Assembly: GCA_030621995.1 (NCBI GenBank) | Contig: JAUXGP010000133.1 | Coordinates: forward strand, 1-5,391 | From: Psychrilyobacter sp. | Lineage (GTDB): Bacteria > Fusobacteriota > Fusobacteriia > Fusobacteriales > Fusobacteriaceae | Length of the DNA stretch: 5,391 nucleotides | Direction of reading: 5' to 3' | In this document: positions 1-4,672 of the stretch, in pieces | How positions within the stretch are numbered: position 1 is the stretch's first letter | Layout: every line of letters begins with the position of its first letter | The notes under the pieces: model-generated | What the model saw: only the letters and a program-made list of their open reading frames with translations | Databases searched by the model: none | What the model was told of the DNA's origin: nothing | Translations under genes and position numbers: made by a program

Positions 1-2220
1 ATAGAGCTGGAAAGGTTTAAAGATGAGGAGATAGAAAATTATAAAAATTATGATTATTTAAAAAAATTATCTAAAAAGAAAAATATAACAATTTTGACCG
101 AGGAAAAAAGAAGATATACCGAAATATTTGATGGTACATCTATAAAAATCCAGAGAAATCCCCACTATGAGGGATTTAAATATAAAGATGATCTCATCCT
201 GACAGACAGGGAATTGAAGGGAATAAGGGTAAAGAGAAGTGAAAAAAGAGCAGATGGAATAAAATTTAAAAAGATAGACCAGATACTGCCGAATGACTAT
301 ATAATCCACGAAACTTATGGTGTGGGAATTTATTTAGGGGTAGAAGATATCAATGGTGCAGACTATTTAAAGATAAAATATGCAGATGAAGATAAACTTT
401 TTGTACCTATAGCCAGTCTAAATAAAATAGAAAGGTATATATCTGAACCAGGGATGGTTCCCGACATCTTCAGGCTGGGCAGAAGGGGATTTAGAAAGAG
501 GCAGGAAAAAATAAAAAAAGAGATAGAAAAATTTGCCATAGAACTCCTGGAAATACAAGCTAAAAGAGCTATGAATGTAGGTTATTCATTTACGAAAGAC
601 ACCATTTGGCAGGAGGAGTTTGAGGAAGGGTTTCCATATAATGAGACCAAAGATCAGTTGAAGGCGATATTAGATGTAAAAGAGGATATGGAATCGGCCT
701 CAGTCATGGACAGGATAGTCTGCGGTGATGTTGGATATGGAAAAACTGAGGTAGCTATGAGAGCTGCATTTAAGGCTGTTATGGACGGAAAGCAGGTTGT
801 GATCCTGGCTCCTACGACGGTTTTAGCTGCCCAGCATTTTGAAAGGTTTCAAGAAAGATTCCAAAATTTCCCACTGGAATTAGAGCTGCTATCGAGATTG
901 AAAACTCCCAAAGAGCAGACCGGGGTAGTAAAGAAACTGAAGGATGGGGTGATAGATCTTATTATAGGAACCCACAGATTGTTGTCTAAAGATATAAAGT
1001 TTAAGGATTTGGGTTTGGTTATAATAGATGAGGAGCAAAAATTTGGAGTCAAGGCAAAGGAACATCTAAAAACAATGAGGATCAATGTGGATATGCTGAC
1101 ACTGACAGCTACACCAATCCCGAGAACATTGAATTTAGCTCTTTTGGGAATAAGAGATATATCTATAATCCAGACTCCTCCAAGCAACAGAATCCCAATA
1201 GAAACTTATATTATAGAAAAAAATAAAGCGGATATAAAAAATGCTATAATGAAAGAGGTTGCCAGGGAAGGACAAGTTTTTTACTTGTATAATTCAGTTA
1301 AGGGGATGAAGGTAAAATTAAGGGAGTTGAAAGAAATAATTCCTGAATATGTTGTGATAGATTTTATCCACGGTCAGATGCCGTCAAGTGAGATAAAGTA
1401 TAAGATAAATTCATTTGAAAATGGGGAGATAGACGTTCTTCTGACAACTACCATCATAGAGAATGGTATAGATATAGAAAATGCCAATACCATTCTTATA
1501 GAAAATTTTGATAAACTGGGATTATCCCAGGTATACCAGCTTCGTGGAAGGGTAGGCAGAAGCAGTAAACGAGCTTACTGCTATCTGCTGGTAGATTCAC
1601 TGAAGGGCGGAACTGAAAAAGGAAAGCAAAAAAGAGAATCAATAAAGGAGATAAAAGATTTGGGAGCAGGATTTCAACTATCCTTGGAAGATATGAAGAT
1701 AAGGGGAGCAGGGGAAATTTTGGGAGATAAACAGCATGGAGCATTAAAGATATTTGGTTATGATATGTATCTCAAGATGTTGGGTGAAGAGATAAAAAAG
1801 ATAAAGGGAAAAGAAGCAATAGCAGAGGACATCGATCTGGATATAGGAATTCATGGATATATACCCAGTGAATATATAGAGGAAGTAGAAAAAATAGTGG
1901 TATATAGAAGATTAGTTACCATAGATAAAATCTCTGAATTAGAGGAGATAAGGGATGAGATAAAGGATAGATTTGGACGATTACCAAAAGTTGTGGAAGA
2001 CCTGTTTGAATATCTATCTATAAAGATTACCGCTCAGAAAAATCATATTCAAAGTATAAAATTAGAGGATGGATCATACAGGGTAAAATTTATAGAGAAC
2101 AGGATAGATATTGAAAAAATTCAAGAATTAATCCTGTCTAAAAAAATAAGATACCTTCAAAAAGAAGGAGCTATTGAGATAGACAATATAAGGGGATTTT
2201 TTGAGGTATATATGAAATAG
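1..2220 (+). CDS. mfd: Transcription-repair coupling factor Mfd, 5'-truncated by the window edge
   Basis: Mfd is a superfamily 2 DNA translocase that pushes or removes stalled RNA polymerase and recruits UvrA to the lesion. The frame is open from base 1, giving 739 residues with no start in view, so the N-terminal UvrB-like module (several hundred residues in the family) lies outside. Numbering from base 1, the RNA polymerase-interacting domain is at about 93-148 (HETYGVGIYLG). The motor follows: Walker A GDVGYGKT at 242-249, APTTVLAAQHF as motif Ia, DEEQ at 343-346, TATPIPRT at 369-376, TTTIIENGIDIENAN as motif V, and QLRGRVGR at 513-520. The RecG-like TRG region (GAGFQLSLEDMKIRGAGEILG) ends near 580. 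The C-terminal regulatory domain follows, with DIGIHGYIP from about 614 and DRFGRLP at 656-662. No key motor residue is missing. A TTG at base 94 is an internal codon, not the start. The next gene begins 62 bases downstream and is probably cotranscribed. Confidence 0.98.
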   Translation: MELERFKDEEIENYKNYDYLKKLSKKKNITILTEEKRRYTEIFDGTSIKIQRNPHYEGFKYKDDLILTDRELKGIRVKRSEKRADGIKFKKIDQILPNDYIIHETYGVGIYLGVEDINGADYLKIKYADEDKLFVPIASLNKIERYISEPGMVPDIFRLGRRGFRKRQEKIKKEIEKFAIELLEIQAKRAMNVGYSFTKDTIWQEEFEEGFPYNETKDQLKAILDVKEDMESASVMDRIVCGDVGYGKTEVAMRAAFKAVMDGKQVVILAPTTVLAAQHFERFQERFQNFPLELELLSRLKTPKEQTGVVKKLKDGVIDLIIGTHRLLSKDIKFKDLGLVIIDEEQKFGVKAKEHLKTMRINVDMLTLTATPIPRTLNLALLGIRDISIIQTPPSNRIPIETYIIEKNKADIKNAIMKEVAREGQVFYLYNSVKGMKVKLRELKEIIPEYVVIDFIHGQMPSSEIKYKINSFENGEIDVLLTTTIIENGIDIENANTILIENFDKLGLSQVYQLRGRVGRSSKRAYCYLLVDSLKGGTEKGKQKRESIKEIKDLGAGFQLSLEDMKIRGAGEILGDKQHGALKIFGYDMYLKMLGEEIKKIKGKEAIAEDIDLDIGIHGYIPSEYIEEVEKIVVYRRLVTIDKISELEEIRDEIKDRFGRLPKVVEDLFEYLSIKITAQKNHIQSIKLEDGSYRVKFIENRIDIEKIQELILSKKIRYLQKEGAIEIDNIRGFFEVYMK

Positions 2221-2231
2221 ATTTAATTAAA

Positions 2232-2265
2232 TATAAGGGGAGTGCCTTGTGCCTGACCCCTTATA
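2232..2265 (+). repeat. 9-bp GC-cored hairpin in the mfd-PPIase gap
   Basis: TATAAGGGG at 2232-2240 is perfectly complementary to CCCCTTATA at 2257-2265, with a 16-base loop. The loop contains GTGCCT twice, spaced by one base. No U-tract follows on either strand, so it does not look like an ordinary intrinsic terminator. It ends six bases before the PPIase ribosome binding site, so in an mfd-PPIase transcript it could act as an intercistronic stem affecting RNA stability or translation. The right half (GTGCCTGACCCC) also resembles the core of REP-type palindromes. The function is inferred. Confidence 0.55.
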
Positions 2266-2270
2266 AAACT

Positions 2271-2277
2271 AGGAGGG
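2271..2277 (+). promoter_or_regulatory. Ribosome binding site that fixes the PPIase start
   Basis: AGGAGGG lies five bases before the ATG at 2283. The same frame is open further upstream to a TTG at 2247, but that codon has no Shine-Dalgarno sequence. Starting there would also put 12 extra residues in front of a clear lipoprotein signal peptide. The ATG at 2283 is therefore the start. Confidence 0.9.
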
Positions 2278-2282
2278 AATAT

Positions 2283-3143
2283 ATGAAAAAAATGGCGATA
2301 GGATTGATAGTGTTATCACTGGCATTGACAGCTTGTAATAAAAAAGAAGGAGGGGTAAAAACTAAAGATGAATCAAATGTAATCATGGTTATAGGAAATG
2401 AAAAATTAACTGAAACAGAATTACAGGAAAAAATAGATACCCTGCCGGCTCAATATAAGGAGTACTCTAAGTCTGAGAAGGGAAGAGCAGCCCTGATAGA
2501 GGAGATAAGTGTAAGAAAGATGTTAAAACAGGAAGCTGTAAAAACTGGAATTGAAGAAACAGAAGCTTATAAAAAAGATTTAGAAGGGGTTAAAGAAGAC
2601 CTGTTGATCAGTCATGTGGTCAATAAAAAAATAGTAGAGGGTGTAAAACTAACAGATTCAGAATTAAAGGCTGAATATGAAAAAAATAAAGAAAATTTTA
2701 AAACACCAGAGCAGATAAAAGCAGCTCATATATTGATAAATGTGACTGATGATATGACTGAGGCTCAAAAAAAAGATGCTAAAAAAAGAGCTGAAAAAAT
2801 ATTAACAGAGGTTACCCCAGCAAACTTTAATGAGATGGCAAAAAAATATTCAGAGGGACCTACATCTGAAACTGGTGGAGAACTTGGATGGTTTGATAAG
2901 ACTTCCATGGTAAAAGAATTTGCTGATGCAGCATTCACAGGAGTGCCTGAAAAAATATACGGGACTGTTGTTAAAACACAATTTGGTTATCATATAATAT
3001 ATATTGAAGATAAAAAAGAGGCTGGATATCTAAATTTTGAAGATGTAAAACCATCTTTAGAAAAGGAGTTATTGAACAAGAAGAGAGCCGAGGAATATAG
3101 AACTTGGGTAGAGGAATTAAAAAAAGAGTATATAAAAAAATAA
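2283..3143 (+). CDS. Lipoprotein peptidyl-prolyl cis-trans isomerase, parvulin type (PrsA/SurA-like)
   Basis: This 286-residue exported lipoprotein is predicted to catalyse cis-trans isomerisation of X-Pro bonds and to chaperone proteins outside the cytoplasm. Residues 1-17 (MKKM, then a hydrophobic stretch) end in the lipobox LTAC, with the lipidated cysteine at C18. A Lys-rich linker and a SurA_N/PrsA-like helical region (about 32-140, starting VIGNEKLTETELQ) come next. The parvulin domain spans about 142-256 and has AAHILI with H149, GGELGWF at 198-204 and FGYH with H237. The two histidines and the glycine-rich segment are the conserved parvulin active-site features, so it should be active. 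A charged helix forms the C-terminus. Residue +2 after the cysteine is Asn, not the Asp that retains lipoproteins in the inner membrane in E. coli; whether that rule applies here is unknown. Similar PrsA-like genes follow mfd in clostridia, as I recall. I give no symbol because PrsA, SurA_N and PpiC relatives cannot be separated by eye. Confidence 0.93.
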   Translation: MKKMAIGLIVLSLALTACNKKEGGVKTKDESNVIMVIGNEKLTETELQEKIDTLPAQYKEYSKSEKGRAALIEEISVRKMLKQEAVKTGIEETEAYKKDLEGVKEDLLISHVVNKKIVEGVKLTDSELKAEYEKNKENFKTPEQIKAAHILINVTDDMTEAQKKDAKKRAEKILTEVTPANFNEMAKKYSEGPTSETGGELGWFDKTSMVKEFADAAFTGVPEKIYGTVVKTQFGYHIIYIEDKKEAGYLNFEDVKPSLEKELLNKKRAEEYRTWVEELKKEYIKK

Positions 3144-3180
3144 AATAGGTGGCTCAGCCACCTATTTTATTGCATTTTTT
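3141..3180 (+). terminator. Intrinsic terminator after the PPIase gene
   Basis: TAAAATAGGTGGC at 3141-3153 pairs perfectly with GCCACCTATTTTA at 3157-3169 around a TCA loop, giving 13 base pairs with a GGTGGC/GCCACC core. The RNA then continues UUGCAUUUUUU to 3180. The stop codon TAA (3141-3143) forms the base of the stem. The A-rich sequence left of the stem reads as a U-tract on the minus strand, so the element could work in both directions. It separates the mfd-PPIase transcript from mazG. Confidence 0.88.
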
Positions 3181-3204
3181 AGAGAAATAAAATATTCTAA
3201 AAAA
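3175..3204 (+). repeat. AT-only inverted repeat sharing the terminator U-tract
   Basis: TTTTTTAGA at 3175-3183 is complementary to TCTAAAAAA at 3196-3204, with a 12-base loop. The left arm is the U-tract of the preceding terminator. The stem is weak and may be chance in such AT-rich DNA. Confidence 0.35.
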
Positions 3205-3229
3205 TAGAAATAAATATATAAATTAAGAC

Positions 3230-3251
3230 TTTATTATTGAGTGTATACATA
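3230..3251 (+). promoter_or_regulatory. Candidate -10 region / shared upstream block before mazG
   Basis: TATACA at 3244-3249 is a plausible -10 hexamer that would start the transcript around 3256, giving a leader of about 20 bases that includes the GGAGG at 3265-3269. No good -35 is present: TTAAGA at 3223-3228 matches four of six positions but is only 15 bases away. A promoter is expected here because a strong terminator lies just upstream. The block 3230-3251 recurs at 4640-4661 with 19 of 22 identical bases. Confidence 0.35.
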
Positions 3252-3275
3252 TTGTTTAACTGATGGAGGAAAGAG

Positions 3276-4028
3276 ATGAATGAATTTTATAAGTTAGTGG
3301 ATATAATGAAAAAGTTAAGGGCACCCAATGGATGTCCATGGGACAGGGAACAAACCATAGAGAGTTTGAAACCATATTTATTGGAGGAAACCTATGAAAC
3401 TCTGGAAGCCATGGATGTAGGTGGCGAGGAATTAAAGGGTGAGCTGGGAGATCTTCTGCTGAATATTATCTTTCAATCTTTAATAAAGGAGGAGGAAGGA
3501 GAGTTTACAATTGATGATGTGGCCAAAAAAGTCAGTGAAAAATTGATCAGAAGACATCCGCATATTTTTGCAGGTGTAGAAGTAGAAGGAACAAAAGATG
3601 TAATAAGGAACTGGGATGAGATAAAGAAAAAGGAGAAGGAGCATAGGGGAAGAAAATCTGTCTTAGATGGAATTCCTAAAATTTATCCCCCCTTAGCCAA
3701 GGCATATAAACTTCAAGTTAAAGCTGCTAAAGTAGGGTTTGATTGGGAAGACGAGGTAGGAGCATTGAATAAATTAGAGGAAGAATTGGGTGAGATGAAG
3801 GCTGCATATGAAAAAAATGACAGGGGAAATCTAAAGGAAGAGATAGGAGATGTGGTGTTTACCCTGGTAAATATTGCTCGGAAATTAGATATAGACATAG
3901 TGGATGCAGTGATGAAGACCAACAATAAATTTGAAGACAGATTTAGATATGTAGAAGATAACTGTAATCTAGGTGAAAGTACATTGGAAGAGATGGACAG
4001 ATTATGGGATGAAGCGAAAAAGAAATAA
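3276..4028 (+). CDS. mazG: Nucleoside triphosphate pyrophosphohydrolase MazG
   Basis: MazG hydrolyses NTPs and dNTPs to the monophosphate plus pyrophosphate and clears non-canonical nucleotides from the cytoplasmic pool. The 250-residue protein has the full two-domain layout of the roughly 260-residue bacterial enzyme. The N-terminal domain has CPWDREQT at 20-27, the metal-binding EExxE motif (E37, E38, E41) and its ExxD partner (E56, D59). A linker carries RRHPHIF and WDEIKKKEK, then LDGIPKIYPPLAKAYKLQ and GFDW. The C-terminal domain repeats the metal site with E169, E170, E173 and E189, D192. Both sites look intact. The ATG at 3276 has GGAGG at 3265-3269. In Bacillus the equivalent protein, YabN, carries an extra N-terminal tetrapyrrole methylase-like domain, and that is absent here. 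The S4-domain gene follows after 103 bases, as it does in the Bacillus yabN-yabO pair. Confidence 0.96.
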   Translation: MNEFYKLVDIMKKLRAPNGCPWDREQTIESLKPYLLEETYETLEAMDVGGEELKGELGDLLLNIIFQSLIKEEEGEFTIDDVAKKVSEKLIRRHPHIFAGVEVEGTKDVIRNWDEIKKKEKEHRGRKSVLDGIPKIYPPLAKAYKLQVKAAKVGFDWEDEVGALNKLEEELGEMKAAYEKNDRGNLKEEIGDVVFTLVNIARKLDIDIVDAVMKTNNKFEDRFRYVEDNCNLGESTLEEMDRLWDEAKKK

Positions 4029-4046
4029 CTCTAAAAAATTTTTAAT

Positions 4047-4075
4047 TTGGATAGGAAGAAAAAATATAGTATAAA
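4047..4075 (+). promoter_or_regulatory. Weak candidate promoter between mazG and the S4-domain gene
   Basis: TATAAA at 4070-4075 could be a -10 hexamer, with TTGGAT at 4047-4052 as a poor -35 separated by 17 bases. Transcription would start near 4082, leaving a leader of about 50 bases that contains the hairpin at 4091-4113. In AT-rich DNA such matches are frequent, and read-through from mazG is equally possible because no terminator is visible in the gap. Confidence 0.28.
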
Positions 4076-4090
4076 ATATTATGGACATAG

Positions 4091-4113
4091 TACCTTTTTT
4101 TTAAGTAAAGGTA
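4091..4113 (+). repeat. Small inverted repeat upstream of the S4-domain gene
   Basis: TACCTTT at 4091-4097 is complementary to AAAGGTA at 4107-4113 with a nine-base loop. The U-run lies in the stem and loop, not after the stem, so it is not a terminator. It ends eight bases before the Shine-Dalgarno sequence at 4122-4127. It could be an operator or a leader hairpin, but seven mostly A/T pairs may be chance. Confidence 0.4.
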
Positions 4114-4131
4114 TGAAAATTAGGAGGAAAG

Positions 4132-4398
4132 ATGCGTTTAGATAAATTTTTTAAGGTCTCTAGAATAATAAAAAGAAGGCCTGTAGCAAAAACAGTACTG
4201 GATAATAAGAAGGTAAAATTAAATGGAAAAACAGCCAAAGCAGGGACAACAGTAAGTGTAGGAGATATAATTGAGTTAGAATATTTTAGTAAATATATGA
4301 AGGTTGAAATTTTAGAAGTGCCTGGTGGAAACACCAAAAAAGATGAAGCTGAAGAGCTGTTTAAAATATTAGAGGTAAAAGAGATAGAAATAAATTAA
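4132..4398 (+). CDS. rqcP: S4-domain RNA-binding protein, RqcP (YabO)/Hsp15 family
   Basis: This 88-residue basic protein starts MRLDKFFKVSRIIKRRPVAK, the hallmark of the small S4 family that includes Bacillus RqcP (YabO) and E. coli Hsp15 (HslR). The S4 fold covers about residues 1-50 and includes KVKLNGKTAKAG and VGDIIEL. A short tail with KKDEAEELFKILE follows. Its length and tail match RqcP better than the longer E. coli Hsp15. RqcP binds the 50S subunit carrying a stuck peptidyl-tRNA, holds that tRNA in place and works with RqcH to add C-terminal alanine tails that mark the chain for degradation. That role is inferred from family resemblance, and RqcH itself would lie elsewhere in the genome. 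AGGAGG at 4122-4127 sits four bases before the ATG. The mazG-rqcP order is the same as yabN-yabO in Bacillus. The stop is at 4396-4398. Confidence 0.92.
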   Translation: MRLDKFFKVSRIIKRRPVAKTVLDNKKVKLNGKTAKAGTTVSVGDIIELEYFSKYMKVEILEVPGGNTKKDEAEELFKILEVKEIEIN

Positions 4399-4474
4399 TG
4401 AAAAATTGATAATTGAAAATGAATAATGAAGAAAAAACAAATATTTAGTCATAGATTAAAAAGATAATAAAAAG

Positions 4475-4571
4475 CTTTTGACACTGACTTTAACAGACTA
4501 GAAAAACGACTATTGACGACTAAAAAAGTCTGTTTATGTCAGGGTTTAAAAGTCAGAATTTAGTCTGTGTC
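4475..4571. repeat. Clustered GACT/AGTC inverted repeats able to form long alternative hairpins
   Basis: CTGACTTTAACAGACT at 4484-4499 pairs with AGTCTGTTTATGTCAG at 4527-4542 at 14 of 16 positions. An outer pair, GACACTGACT at 4480-4489 with AGTCTGTGTC at 4562-4571, matches at 9 of 10. CTGACTTT (4484-4491) pairs exactly with AAAGTCAG (4549-4556), and ACAGACTA (4493-4500) pairs exactly with TAGTCTGT (4561-4568). CTTTT/AAAAG (4475-4479 and 4548-4552) can extend the stem. ACGACTA occurs twice in the loop (4506-4512, 4516-4522). The left half holds only GACT-type cores and the right half only GTC-type cores, mostly 10-14 bases apart. Confidence 0.65.
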
Positions 4572-4660
4572 GAGATAATTAGAGAAAATTGGTGTTAATT
4601 GGTGGCAAAAAGATTTAATATAAATTATCTAAATTTAGGTTTATTAATGATAGTATACAT

Positions 4661-4666
4661 AAGGAG
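4661..4666 (+). promoter_or_regulatory. Ribosome binding site selecting a TTG start for ispE
   Basis: AAGGAG lies six bases before TTG at 4673, the ideal distance. The first ATG in the ispE frame is far inside the protein, beyond the conserved N-terminal lysine motif, so TTG is the start. Confidence 0.88.
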
Positions 4667-4672
4667 AACGAA

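Larger units (their letters stand above)
4399..4672. other. 274-base non-coding gap between rqcP and ispE
   Basis: I find no supported gene here; the open frames are only a few codons long and lack ribosome binding sites. From left to right the gap holds a low-complexity A/T stretch built from TTGA/AAT/GAA words (about 4399-4440), a cluster of GACT and AGTC repeats with dyad symmetry (4475-4571), a direct repeat AATTGGTG at 4587-4594 and 4597-4604, a 10-base palindrome CTAAATTTAG (4629-4638), and the block shared with the mazG upstream region (4640-4661). The patchwork looks like a degenerate intergenic repeat element followed by the ispE promoter region. No tRNA or known riboswitch is recognisable. 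Confidence 0.7.

Noticed and set aside
94..96. TTG as the start of mfd
   Set aside because: The frame is open back to base 1 and Mfd proteins extend several hundred residues upstream of this point; the gene is cut by the window edge.
849..1187. Minus-strand open frames within mfd (also 67-309 and 1496-1744)
   Set aside because: They lie opposite strongly conserved Mfd coding sequence, have no recognisable domains, and are explained by AT-rich codon bias.
2247..2282. Upstream in-frame TTG as the PPIase start
   Set aside because: It lacks a ribosome binding site, lies inside the hairpin loop and would add residues ahead of a clean lipoprotein signal peptide that starts at the ATG at 2283.
2767..2774. 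Run of eight A's in the PPIase gene as a phase-variation site
   Set aside because: Long A-runs are common throughout these Lys-rich genes, the frame is intact, and nothing singles this run out.
4101..4337. Minus-strand open frames opposite mazG (3713-3925), rqcP (4101-4337) and ispE (5007-5219, 5026-5208)
   Set aside because: Each overlaps a confidently identified + strand gene, and their hydrophobic composition is what antisense of Lys/Glu-rich genes gives.
4470..4479. Palindrome AAAAGCTTTT as an operator
   Set aside because: A 10-base A/T-dominated palindrome is expected by chance here, and it merges with the larger repeat cluster.
4478..4483. Perfect TTGACA as a -35 box in the rqcP-ispE gap
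   Set aside because: No acceptable -10 hexamer lies 16-18 bases downstream, and the bases form part of the inverted-repeat cluster.
4480..4571. A complete miniature inverted-repeat transposable element
   Set aside because: The outer arms match at 9 of 10 bases over a short length, but I could find no target-site duplication flanking them.
4399..4672. CRISPR array, tRNA or a known riboswitch in the gap
   Set aside because: There are no regularly spaced identical repeats of CRISPR length, no cloverleaf or CCA-like end, and no recognisable riboswitch core.
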